A DNA stretch of 64,000 nucleotides. It comes from Petrosia ficiformis. Lineage: Eukaryota > Porifera > Demospongiae > Haplosclerida > Petrosiidae. A program made the position numbers and the translations under genes. Where the stretch lies: assembly GCA_947044365.1 (NCBI GenBank), contig OX345644.1, forward strand, positions 4,463,077 to 4,527,076, written 5' to 3'. The notes under the pieces are model-generated. The model saw only the letters and a program-made list of their open reading frames with translations. It made no database searches and was not told the DNA's origin. Shown piece after piece: positions 22,929 through 36,473 of this stretch; the stretch's first letter is position 1, and every line of letters begins with the position of its first letter.

Positions 22929-24038
22929 ATGATCGAGCGTTCGAGCACAACCACGTGGACAGTTATGGAGAAGAATCGTTACTTGTGTGACCTTTGTGAT
23001 GAAAGTTTCTCTCGTACTCGTCAGTTGTTTCGACATATCACTGAAAGACATGTCACACCAAAACAAAATTTAAAGAGTAAAGACGTTTGCGAGAAGTCAC
23101 AGTTCACTACAGCAGAAACGTTAACGAAACACACTGGTGACTATCCTTACGTTTGTGAAGAGTGTAGAGCAGGTTTTTCATCTCCTTTAGCATTGAAAAG
23201 ACACTCTCTAATACACAGAAAGCAGTTTATGTGTGACTTGTGCAACAAGTCATACACTACCGCATGGAAGTTAAGATATCATCATTATACACACACTGGT
23301 AACTATCCTTATGTCTGTCAACAGTGTGGAAGTGGTTTTCCTATTCCATCTAAACTGAAGGATCACCAATGGAGTTGCAAAGACAAGAAAGATGAATTGA
23401 AATCTCATCAGTACAGACAGACAGGAAATGATTCACGTGTTGGAAAGGTTGGTAAAAGTATATTTCCCACTTCTTCACAGTTGAGCCTAGATCCTGTAAA
23501 ACACAATAAAAAGAACGGATTTGTTTGTGAGATATGCAAAAAATCATTCACTCAAGCTAGAAGTTTAAAAAATCACTGTTATAAACACACTAATGTGTAT
23601 CCACACCATTGTGAACATTGTGGACGGGGCTTTCCTTCTTTCCCAAGATTGAAGGTCCATTTTAAGGTGCACCGTAAAGATTTTATCTGTGAAGTATGCA
23701 ATAAATTGTATTCTACACAAACTCTTTTGAAATACCACCAGTATGAACATTCGGGGAAATATCCATGTATCTGTAAATATTGTGGAACTGGTTTTCCTTT
23801 TCTCGCGAGATTAAAGTCACACGAACTTGCAAAACACTCTAGAGAGAAGAAATTCTTTTGTGATGTTTGTAGTAAGTCATTTCGTTTCCAACATACATTA
23901 AAATATCATCAGTACTGGCACACTGGAAAATATCCACATGTATGTGAACACTGTGGAAAAGGCTTTCCTGTTTTTAGTAAATTGAAAAATCACCTACAAC
24001 TAAAGCACAGTGACCAGCATACCTCCAAACAGGCTTGA
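22929..24038 (+). CDS. Intronless C2H2 zinc-finger protein (369 residues)
   Basis: Predicted nuclear nucleic-acid-binding protein. About ten C2H2 fingers cover nearly the whole chain: YLCDLCDESFSRTRQLFRHI, YVCEECRAGF, FMCDLCNKSY, YVCQQCGSGF (last ligand Cys instead of His), FVCEICKKSF, HHCEHCGRGF, FICEVCNKLY, CICKYCGTGF, FFCDVCSKSF and HVCEHCGKGF. At least one degenerate finger lies at residues 55-70, and a gap without ligands falls around residues 155-195. Fingers alternate between a CNKS(F/Y) type and a CGxGFP type joined by HTGKYP linkers, so the gene grew by copying a two-finger module. No KRAB, BTB or SCAN domain. Met13 (22965, TTATGG) is an equally good start. It stands about 310 bases upstream of, and divergent from, the EGF gene start at 22618. 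Confidence 0.88.
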   Translation: MIERSSTTTWTVMEKNRYLCDLCDESFSRTRQLFRHITERHVTPKQNLKSKDVCEKSQFTTAETLTKHTGDYPYVCEECRAGFSSPLALKRHSLIHRKQFMCDLCNKSYTTAWKLRYHHYTHTGNYPYVCQQCGSGFPIPSKLKDHQWSCKDKKDELKSHQYRQTGNDSRVGKVGKSIFPTSSQLSLDPVKHNKKNGFVCEICKKSFTQARSLKNHCYKHTNVYPHHCEHCGRGFPSFPRLKVHFKVHRKDFICEVCNKLYSTQTLLKYHQYEHSGKYPCICKYCGTGFPFLARLKSHELAKHSREKKFFCDVCSKSFRFQHTLKYHQYWHTGKYPHVCEHCGKGFPVFSKLKNHLQLKHSDQHTSKQA

Positions 24039-25270
24039 TTCATAATAATTGTCCCAGCACATCAAATAAGATAACTGATGTTTGTTACTATATACATGAT
24101 ATTCATAATTAATTAACAATTACCTTCACATTGAGTTGAGTTATTACATGATATCAGTTATTACATGATATCAAGTTTCATTACTTTTCTGACACTGAGC
24201 GATTAATTGTCTGCTATGTGTAACAGTGCAAATGAATTCAAAATCTGTTTTTATAGCATGGAATGTATATCATAACCCTCTATCAACAACACATTACATA
24301 CTGTAAATTAAGTTACTAGAGAATGCTTGTGTGTATGTATATGGAGCAAATCTGAGAAGGTGTGGTTAGAATCACCAAATATTTGACACTGAGCAAAAAC
24401 AAGTGTTTAGTGATTTTTTGATCGAATAAGAGCGAAATGCAATAGTTCACAGGTTGGTTTTAGAGGTGTTGCCTGTTAAACAAAGTAGGAATAATCCTGA
24501 TGTTAAATACTTTATTGGGAAACATTTCAGATGGCAAGGTGCTACAGTGATCTCGAAACTTTAGTCTATTTTAGACAAATGCAGCTTGTTTAGCTCTGTT
24601 TCTCTCTTGTTTTCCTCAATATTCATTTGCGGTTTAATAGAATATATGGAATCACGTACGACACACATATTATATGCATACAGAAAATTCTCCACCAACT
24701 CCCTAGTGTGGGGCTCACCCCAATAATTATTATTAGCTTAGCAATTAAAACCCTCGAAGCCTTTTGCATATCGATCATCAACATTATATTTTTGTTGCAT
24801 CTCTAATTCATTCTACAAAGATGTATATACAGCATGTAGTGTATACTCTCATGCTAAGGGTACAGAGTATTACTTAGAATACTTGCTGTACTCTTCATAA
24901 ATACTAAATATATTTGCTGATCACATGACCTATGATCAATCGGATTACAGAAAACACATCACATGATTGAGCATGTAATGTCCATACATTCAAGTTAAAT
25001 CTTCAAGTAGTGCAAGTCAGAAGTACTAAAGACTCACCCACGCGTAGGCATGGCGAGCCCAATTATGATATACAAATGTACTGAAGAAATATCAATTTTT
25101 GGAACATCTCTGCCCATTAATGTTAGTTACATAACTGTATTACTATATAGCTTATTATGATTCTTGAATTAACAAACATAATAATTATAATAATTCTTCA
25201 ATGATTATAAAGATGTTGTTAATGTATAATAAATAATAAGTGTAAGTGTGTTATTTCATGTTCTCTTTCT
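24039..25270. other. Intergenic region, little structure
   Basis: No ORF or spliced exon seen. A 13-bp word TTATTACATGATATCA is repeated near 24141 and 24160. One member of a dispersed pair lies at 24985-25145. The remainder shows no feature I can support. Confidence 0.55.
24985..25145. repeat. Dispersed repeat pair, copy 2
   Basis: Partner of 13078-13245, sharing CAAGTTAAATCTTCAAGTA-like, GAAATATCAATTTTTGGAAC and ATGTTAGTTAC words. An unrelated insertion or deletion separates the blocks. Confidence 0.65.
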
Positions 25271-27342
25271 CTAAATCAATTTTAATGCTCCTATTTCTTG
25301 AGTAATAGAGGACACTTCATTAGGTGTAACACTACGAAGTCTACCCTGTTCCTATAATAAAGAGAATACTAATAACAGCTAATAGTATTATGTATGTTAT
25401 ACACTCTAGATGCCAAATTTCATTCGTCTCCATGCAATACAAAAATGGAATGGGAAATGTTGGAAAACAAATCACTACTCTATAGTCTATGCTACATGCA
25501 CTATTAAGCTTTGCAAAGCCAGACATGTTGTATAGTATTAGAACTTACTGATCTTGGTCTTTGCAGCTTGAGTGAATGAGTAGAAGCTAAAGTCAGAATG
25601 AAAGAATAAATACCTTCAAATATAAAACACAAGTTAGAGTGTGTGTGTCTGTGTGTGCATAATCATAATCAATTACAGTACATGCATACATTTATCACTT
25701 ATTTATTGTACATGATCATGTAATTGCTTATATTTGCTAATCATCAACCACAGAGTAAAGACTCACTTATATCATGTCTAGCTGGTGTTATAGGTGTAGC
25801 AGATCTTATTGATGAAGGTGTCATTGATACACTGTGTCTCGTTAGTGTAAACAGTGAAGCTATAATGGTACAATGAATAATATGGTACATGTGTGTTCTG
25901 ATACGATGGATACTTACGAGATTGAGTAGTTGATCTACCCTGTGGTGGACTGTGTTGTTGTTCATACTCATGAACCTAAAGAATAAAAGAAATAGTACAT
26001 GGAGGAGAGTAATAGGGGAGTGTAAAAGGAGGAGAGGAAGGAAGAGAAAGAGGGCAACATCTTACAATGTAACAGTGCATTGTAACACACAGTCACATGC
26101 CATAACATTTTTATATTTCTTATAGTTTACCTGAGTAATAAGTCCTTCTATTTGATGAAATGCATCTATTTTCAAATGTCTCTCTTGTGATAGACGTTGT
26201 TTGGCTTGCCTTATAGCCTACATAATGAATATAATGTAAAACTACTATATCATTATAATATTGCATTGCATATTCCATGTACATGTACATTGAATTGTAC
26301 ATGTATGTTAAGGCCATTATCACACTTCCATGTCTAAAATGCTTGAACATTCAAAAGTAGGCCGTTGTAGTTAAGTATATTTTTAATGACCTGGAGATTA
26401 TGTGTGTCCCAATTTAAAACCATAACCTAGATTCATCATAACTTGTATAATTTATTGGTGAGATTAATTTTGATGTTTCAGGCACGTTACTAAACCATGC
26501 CTACTCTTGATAGCCAGAGCAAGAGTGCAGGTTAGAAAGTGCTATGAGAGAACCACATCTACCAGACTGTAAGAGAAACTATATATTGTGTAGCAGAGTC
26601 AAGTAACAGTAGTGACTGGTTTGCAGTTGCTAAAATTTAACTGTTCTTTGATTTGGCAAATTTTCCAAATTCGCTAATTCGGCTAAAGGTTTTCTTCACC
26701 AGTAAAATCCGCTGTACGATATGAAAATGAAATTTTCATTTAAAGAACAAGAGAATCGTTCTAATGTTCAGAGCATGCAAACTGTTTATTTACCTTTACT
26801 GCTTTCTTCTTCTCATATTCAGCTTTCTGCATTTCTTGATCTTGATTGGCTGGTGTAATAATAATAATAATAATAATACATGTAATAATAATAATAATAC
26901 ATGTAATAATATTAAATAATAATAACAATACTCTAAGAGCTGTTCAAAACTAATCATTAGCATAATGTTCTCCTGGATATATATTTATCAATGCATTGTA
27001 ATTATGTGAGCTCATATGACTGTTCAGTAAAGATGAACCCCATTAACAAAAATCATCTATAATGGTCCTTCATAACTGATAATATAGATCATTTATATCA
27101 CCATGCTTATTTTAACTCAACATCGTATGTTACTATTAATTATACTACAAATATTTTAAACAATATTATAATTTTATCTCGTCTTACCACTCAAGGACTG
27201 AACCTGTTGTTCTTTTTCATCAAGTGTATGAAGCTAATTAGAGAAAAAGGTTTGTAATTAAATAGACTAGCTAATTAAATAGACTAGCTAGACAGATTAA
27301 CAAATATGTATATTAGCTAGAAAAAAAAAAGATAGACAGATT

Positions 27343-27384
<42 letters not shown>

Positions 27385-28414
27385 AAGATAGATAACTAAT
27401 TTATACACATACCAGTTCTTCAATTTTCTCCCCATGCATTTGTTCCAGTTTTGATGACATCTTAACCTGAATTAATAAAATAATGATGATCATGATGATA
27501 ATAATAATTTTCCATTATTAATAAATTTTACATACAAATAAACTGACCTTGCTTTTAGTTCCTGATTTGTGCAAGACAACTTTCTTGTTTCTCTGTGATA
27601 TATGTAAATTTTGAAATGAATTAAAAAATTTTAATATTTAGTATACAAACAACAAATATATTACGAAGCCCTGTGTATAAAGTAACTATGAGCATCATTA
27701 CTTGTGAGCAGTGAAAATACTCTACATTATCACCATATTTCAATATTAAATTCAACCATTGTACTATACAGTGACCTGGTGTACTCATACATGTACATGT
27801 GTACATCAGGTCACTGTCATCATCAGTGTAGTGTATTGTATTCATAATAAGATATTAAATTCAACCATTGTACTATATAGTGACCTGGTGTACTCATACA
27901 TGTACATGTGTACATCAGGTCACTGTCATCATCAGTGTAGTGTATTGTATTCATAATAAGATATTAAATTCAACCATTGTACTATATAGTGACCTGGTGT
28001 ACTCATACATGTACATGTGTACATCAGGTCACTGTCATCATCAGTGTAGTGTATTGTATTCATAATAAGATATTAAATTCAACCATTGTACTATATAGTG
28101 ACCTACATGTATTGTACACATACATGTACACAATGTCGTACAATTTTCAACATCACTACAATTTACTATAACTTTAAATAACTAATACTCATCCCTGTAT
28201 TACAAAAACTCATTATTATCATACCTCCTCTTCCATTGTCTTTTGTAATACATCATACTTCAAGTCCTCATTAGCTAAGTTCTGTGAATATATATTTTAT
28301 TACTATATTGATATACAATGTAGTAGTTTATACCACAGCCTCAAATGTTAAAGATATTATCTTCAATTATTACCCTCGCCGCGTAGCGTAGGCGGAAGGG
28401 TACGGTAATCGTTT

Positions 28415-28475
<61 letters not shown>

Positions 28476-31400
28476 GCAATTTTTCTGGAAAAATAAAAAC
28501 ATTGACATTTCAAAAGAGGTACTGGTAGACTTCAAATTATACAAGGAAAAAAAATAACGTAGGAATTCTTCTTAAACCTTTCGGTTATAAAGTTATCACA
28601 ATGTTTATAACTCACGATTACTGTTTCCAGACTTGAGAAGACTCGTGGAGGCATCTGGACACATCAAAACATAACTACTCCTGTATCATGACTATCGCTA
28701 GCAAAGCACTACATAAAAGCAAACAAAATTTGGGTAGTGGTTGCTACAACATCGAGTACTGGCTCCAAGCATTCTCCATTACTTTCAAACTCCGCCTATT
28801 TCAATTTCAAGTCATGTGCTGTGCACGTTACTCGAACGTCAGCAGTTTTGAGGACCTGTCTATGCTGTCTTTGTGGAATATTTCACAAGACGAATTGAGG
28901 ATCTTTCTTTCTTCTTTCAGATAATACAGAGACTAAAATGTAAGACTTATAGTATAGACAAGGAAGAGACTAGTATAATCATACTAAGTAATAAGTAGTG
29001 ACATGTTAGTTTATATAATTTATATATATATAATTATATATTATATATATATATCTATATCTATTATAATATTATTATAAAAACTAACATGCCAGTACGG
29101 TTTTATAACTTAATATGTTTTATACACAAACTAAACAATCTGAAGTAAACATTCTCATTATTATATGACCATACAAACGAGCAATGATAATTATAATCTT
29201 TTGGCATATTATATTTCGAAATTATAGTTTGTATTACCTTGCCACGTAGGCGAGGGTCCCGTCCCGACGGTATTCATTATATCTGTGCTTGTATTTTATT
29301 TGTGTTATTTGATTTCTAAAGTAGTGAGCTATTATCCATCCATCTGTCCATCCGTCTGTTCGCCCATCCTTCCATCCATCCATCCATCCATCCATCCATC
29401 CGTCCGTCCGTCTGTCTGTCCATCCGTTGGTGTGTCCATCTGTCCGTCTGTCTGTCCGTCCATCTATCCATCCATCTGTCCATCCATTCATCCATCCCAT
29501 CAATCCATCAATCCATCTGTCCATCAATCTGTCCATCCATCCATTCTACTATAGTTTGTATACGTAATTTCAGATAGAACAGTTTTAACAACATTCACTG
29601 ACCCTTTGTAATTCTTTCACTTGTTGTTTGAGTGTATTTTTCTCTTGCTCTGATTCCATCTTCAAACGAATATAATCATTTTGAAGGTCATCAAGTTCCT
29701 TTTTCATTGTTAACTCCTGTAAGGAAGAAGTTGTAATCAAGAGTATCCAGTAATACTACTATGCATAATTATAATATATCTTCATTCTTCAAAAATGTTA
29801 TATTAATGATGATGTATGGGCTGTGCACTATCATAGTTACATGTATAATAATTATGTTTACGCAATTATCGTTAAACTGAAATGGAAGACTACGATAGTT
29901 CAGTCATGGGTGCCCCAGATACCTAGGAAATTAAAAAGTTAATAATTATTAGGATGTGCAAACAGTTGAATCCTCTTTTCTCCACCATCTTAAGAGCCAG
30001 GATATGAGGCTATCATTATCCATCTCTACATTTATATAATATGTTAGGAGTACTGACATTGATATCAGGATGTTTTTGTTCTCACTCAAGCATGAAATTA
30101 TTGTGTTTGTATTAGGGCTGAGAATCGGCTGAGATTCCAAAATTGATTATCACTAACTTCAAATCGATTAATTATCGATTAAAATTAGCAGAAGTAATTA
30201 GGCCAATTAAGTCAATTAATGCAGGAAACTCCACCCATTTGATGATCACAAAAGCTCCCATATTGTACATTATATGCTGTTGCATGCTTGAAAAGTATGT
30301 CTTCTACAATAAATTACATAATCGATATCAGACTTGTAGTTGATAATCAGAAAATTTTCAAAATTGATTAATTGTCCCAGCCCTAGTTTATATGTCCAAT
30401 AATTTATAGCTATATACTATACTTATAATATACATAGTTAATGAATATTTCAGTACATAGTTAACACCTGATTAGCATATACGGTTTCTTGTTGGGTTCT
30501 TCTCCATTGATGAAGAGATTTCAGTTTATATAACTGAAAGAGAATAATATGAATTAATAACTGCTTCATTTTAATAACATAGATCTTGTAATATTATGCT
30601 CTCAATCTCTTTAAACAAAAACTATTCCACCAATTTGTATATGAATCTTGTCATACTGGGAGACTAATGAATGTATACACTGGCGTGTTTAGGGGGGGGG
30701 GGGGGGGGGGGGGCCTGGGGGGACCCAGGCCGCCCCTGTTGTCTAAATAACAATTCTAATTAATGCCCCTGTGCATCGTGGTTTGCAGAAATGAGCCTAT
30801 TTCACCCCCATTACAGGATTAACTGAGTCTGATTTGGACTCTCACTCTGAGAGCATTGAATCAGTAGACCCACAAAGATCGTGAACAGTGCCAGATTCTC
30901 AGTTGTCTTCCGACAAATCATCAATAATAGCGATAATGTACCATTATGTTCGTAACGTACGTCGCAACATTGACCACACCTCTAATGAATAAATAATAAT
31001 TCAAAAATTTGCGGCGCACTTTGTGCGCCATTATTACACCAATACAGGTGCTAGGCCCCCCCTGGTATTCAGGTCTAGACACGCCACTGAATGTATAGTA
31101 CTTATTACATAGCTAATTTGTTGATTTCCTGTACAAACTGGCAGATTAGTAGCTTCATGAATCTAATTATGACAATACTATTTTCTCAGAGCAGGTCACA
31201 ACTCACAATAATTATAATAATTATAATAATTATAAGTATCACACATTCAGACACCAATGTATCCAAAGGAAATTACTTGTACCAAAAGACTATATACAGC
31301 TTGGTCATAGGATCCATTTTTAGAAAAACACATGGTTTTACTGTTTTAAAAATAAAACCCTGGAGTCGATCTTACAAGTGAGTACTATCACACTTCTGAT

Positions 31401-32835
31401 TACTCTGTGTGTGTGTGTGTGTGTGTGTTTCACATGGTTACCATGTGTGAAAGGTGTGTGTTTTCTTGTTGTATTTCTTGATGTTCTTTTGCCTCTATAC
31501 CAGACATAGTCTGTTCATCAATAGTTGCATGAGAAGACAGCTTATCTTTCAATGCAGTAATATTTGCAACAACATTTTGTCTGGTCTTGTAGAGGTTAGC
31601 AACTATTTCATTATAAAGCTTTTGTCTGTTGGAGATAATATATGGATATGTGGAATGATACAGAAGTAAGATATGGGATTGAGATAATGTATGGATATTC
31701 ACTACTAGCCCTTCTCACTTGGAGAGTCTTAAGGTCTGGAGATTAGTTAGTGGCAGCCCCTCCCACTACTGGAAGTAATGGAGTGATATTGCAGTACCAG
31801 CCCCTTCCATGACAGCTTGGAATGATATTACAATATGATGGAGTAAATACTAAATAGACAGCATTACATGACTAAATAACAATCCACATATCTATACTGC
31901 TCATATTTATCCTTCAATCCACATACCTATACTGCTCATATTTATCCTTCCTATACTGCTTATATTACCCTTCAATCCACATACCTATACTGCTCATATT
32001 CACCCTTCCTATACTGCTCATATTACCCTTCAATCCAACATACCTATACTACCCTTCAATCCACATACCTATACTGCTCATATTACCCTTCAATCCACAA
32101 ACCTATACTCGCTCATATTTACCCTTCAATCCACATACCTATACTGCTCATATTACCCTTCAATCCACATACCTGTACTGCTCATATTTACCCTTGAGAG
32201 TAACACTGGAAGCATGTAATTCATTCATTAGTGAATCATACTCCTTTATAATAGACTGACGAACTTTATTCTCCTAAATAAAATCAATAAAATAATTATA
32301 AATGTACCAAATTAATTGTATACTGAAACAGTATTCTGCCCACACTTTATCACAATGAGTAGAAACATGACCACCACTCTAAATATCCTGGGCAAAACAC
32401 TAATGAAGGTACCAAAGGTTTTATAGTTTTTACCTTTTCCTTTAACTGCTGTTTAAGTTCACTGATAGTCACTCTAAGAGCCGTAATTTCTATTATATTC
32501 AAGTAGCAAAAAATGTGTGTGTGTGTGTGTGTGATTATGTATATACATGTATGTATGCAGGGTTCTATCTAGAGATTTTGGTTTGGGGGGAAGCAAATTC
32601 CACTCGAAAATTCCTTTGGTTGGCCACACCCATTTTCCCTCCTTAAACCACAACTATGACAACTGTTCTGCAAACCGCTATTTGGGAGTAGTACTTTAAT
32701 TATCTGAAGTTTTGGGGGAAGCTTACACCCCCTCCCAGTAGATAGAACCCTGGTATGAAACAGCATTGTATGCATAATGTATATTGTGTGTATGCATTAT
32801 GTATATACAAATGTACTGTATGTACTGTATGTATG

Positions 32836-32869
<34 letters not shown>

Positions 32870-35800
32870 TGTATATATGTATGTATGTATGTATGTACAT
32901 GTATGTATGTATGTATGTATGTATATATGTATGTATGTATGTATGTATGTACATGTATGTATATACGTATGTACTGTATGTAGGTATGTATGTACATGTA
33001 TGTATGTATGTATGTATGTATGTATGTATGTATGTATGTATGTATGTATGTATGTATGTATGTATGTATGTATAGATGTAATGTATGTATGTATGTATGT
33101 ATATACGTATGTACTGTATGTACTGTATGTATGTAATATGTATGTATGTATGTATGTATATATGTACGTACGTACGTACATATGTATGTATGTATCTATG
33201 TATGTATGTATGTATGTATGTACGTATGTATATATGTATGTACATGTATGTGTATATGTATAATTATGTATTATCATTGTACATATTTGTGTATCATATA
33301 TAATTATGTATTATCATTGTACATATTTGTGTATCATATATATAAACCTAGTAATAATTCATGTGTGTAATCAGCTGCTAGTACTAATCCATTCTCTTTA
33401 TTTTGTTCTGTCAGCGACTGGACTTGCTGACGATAACTTTGTACTTCCTAAACAAGTAGTATATGTACATACATGTTTCCGTTCAATCTTCAATTAATTC
33501 AACTCTTCATTCACTCATCTATTCATCTATTTACCCATCTGTCATTCCAGCCATTCATTCATCCATCAATACATTCTTACCTGGTTCTTGAGATAGAGCT
33601 GGTGATATAGACTTTGTATAGTAGACTCATAATAGGTAGCATAACTAAATAATGATCAGTATATGATTCATTTTCACAAGGCAGTAGTACATACATGTAA
33701 GTAAGTAGCTATTGCATCCTTTCATCACATAATTAAAGATACATGTAGCAAGTCTCCAGGACAGAGATTTATGTAAGCGTATTAATTCTATATCCAGGCC
33801 ATCTTTATTACTTGTAATGAACAAATATTTTTTCTGGTAGTAAAACATTTATTTGTTGCTTGTTACCATGTTGTGTTATATATTGGAAGTTTAAAGACTA
33901 GTTTATAACTTCCCATTTATCTGGTACAGTGGCAGTCACCATAACTATAGCACTAGGTCTACATGCAGTAAGCAGGGCATAGGCTAATTAAAGAATGTGC
34001 AATTGGTCTATTTCACTGAATTATATTCCATCCTACCAAGGTGTGCTACCCTTGTGCTATTTTAGCAATAGATCAGATGAGTATTCTTTAACTATAATTT
34101 CACTTCCAAATATTGTATATGAAAGACTACATACCTATCCATATATACAATACCTATATTTACTACTTAGCATCTGTATGCACTTTACTCTGTCTAAGTG
34201 TAATTAAAGTAAAAGACCATCTATCTATCTGTCTATCCACCCATCCACGAAAGTCTATCTATGTATCTATCTATGTATCTATCTATCATACATATACATA
34301 TTTTGTGACTTACAGTTGATAACATTCTTTTTCTCTTGATAACACTCCTGATGAGAGTTGATTCACACACATAGTAAAGTGATCCTAACGTGACAAACAT
34401 AATTATCAACATAAAATGTCTACACACAATACTGCTCCACCAATTTAGAAATTACCACAAACTCATGGTGAAGAGCCTTTTATATGCAGCATGTCATGAA
34501 TATAACAAAGTCATAAGTACAAATGCAAGTATAATGTAATGTTTTGCCAATCAGACACTAGCTATTACTAATACTACAGTGTGTAGGTAAATTGTGATCA
34601 TGTTTCTCAATTGATTGGTGAACCAGTTATAAAAATGTCACTAGACTATTTACAAGTCTTTTGTTAGGTATAGTTATAATCTGAAAATGGAGTAATTATA
34701 AGCCACTTGAATTTTTGTAATTATAATTCCAAAATTTACTATTTTTTGGTTTGAAGTTATGTAATTCAAAGTGATTGCTACATTCATTACTTCCATGGTA
34801 CATACATGTAGATATATTCATTAATTTAATGAATATAACTATCACTATTATTTCCCCTAAGTAAACCACGATAAATTTGTAAAATTATGTCTAAAAACCA
34901 TTATTCAAATTACACAAGTATTAGTTATATTCATTAAATTAGCTAATATGAGGAATGAAGGTGTGGTAGTCTGGAAAAGTCACATGAATTTCAACTAAAA
35001 CTAGCAATCAAAAATTATTGCAATTTAAACATTTATCATAGTCCATTGGAAAATTGTTTTAAATAATACTCAATACAAACTTAAAGTATGTTTGATAAGT
35101 GTTATTATAGTTATGCTTTGTTAGTTAATAGTATACCATTTATTAAAAGTCAAATAGTAATTAAGTCTATGTAGCAGTTATATATCTTCAATTTTCGCTT
35201 CAAGTTGTGTTTTTTCAGAGTTTACACTTGATAGAAGAGATGAGGATTTTCCATAGCTCTCAACAGATAATTCATATAGACACTTCAACTTAGTACGAGC
35301 CAATGATAGTTGATAGCTGTTGTAGACTGTAATCTCTAGTTCCACTACCAAATTTTCCGTACAAGATAAATTCGTTTTTAGATTTAAAATGAAATCGTCA
35401 AGTCTATGTGCCATACTACATAAATTTTCAAAACTTTGACCAGTTTTAAAAAAAATTCCTTTCTGCTTCTTCAAAGTCGGATGCAACAACATGAGTTATA
35501 GCTGCAGCTGTGACACCTGTTCCAATTCCTGCAACAGTAGCCCCGACTGCTGTTGTGCCTAATCCAACTACTGTACCAATACCAAATGTGAAGACACCAG
35601 CCAAAACTGAGAGACCTATTCCAGTAGCAGTACCTGTCACATTTTTTTTGTTTTTGCTTCATCTGCCATTCTACTACAAGCCCCCGCTGCTCTTGCACAA
35701 TATACTGCAACTTCTTTGCACTTTTCATCGAATATAAGATAGTCGTGGTGACAATTTTCCATGAATGTTCTCGTCTGACAGAATGTAGCTTTTATTTTTT

Positions 35801-36420
35801 CAAAACTGAAATTTTCAGATTCAATTTTTTCAATCTCAGACTTGAATTCTGAACGCTGAAAGGCAAGGTTTAGGTCATCTATTTTATCGATTAAATCATA
35901 ACCTAATTTAGCCACTTCAAGAATCCCCCTGACAGCTAATCTACATGCTGGAAGAGTTCTAATCTCCACCGGCGATCTTATTACCTCACATGCCTCTGAT
36001 ATCAAACTACGTAACATTTCACCAAACTCAATAGCAGATTCTGTAGTATTCTTAGTATTGAACGTAACTTGATCAAAAGTTTGTAGTACTCGTGTTTCCA
36101 TTGTTTCTGTTCAAAATTGTCATCAAAATAAAATTGGAGGTTCTGGAAGTCTGGAATCAATTGAATTATTTATAATCTGTGCACGCCTCAATGCACTAGT
36201 ATTACACGATGTTCAATCTCTAGCCAATCAGAAAAGGGGTAAAAATATTTGACCAAATAAGGTAACTACTGCCTTCTTCATTTGTGCTGTTTCTTTTTTT
36301 AACAACCTGAAACGAAATTGCTTGCCATGCCGCCACACTCAAAGAAATGGAATTGCCATGTGTACATTGTAGGTGGATGAGGTTTATGGGGTTTAATTAG
36401 CATTCTGAAGTATGACGGAC

Positions 36421-36473
<53 letters not shown>

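Noticed and set aside
29234..29554. Open frames of 89-100 codons (Pro/Ser/Ile/His or Asp/Gly/Trp/Arg-rich)
   Set aside because: (CATC)n tetranucleotide repeat artefact.
32700..33303. Several long overlapping ORFs (up to 184 codons) on both strands
   Set aside because: They are translations of a nearly pure (GTAT)n microsatellite; residues are limited to the few codons of the repeat and there is no domain or start context.
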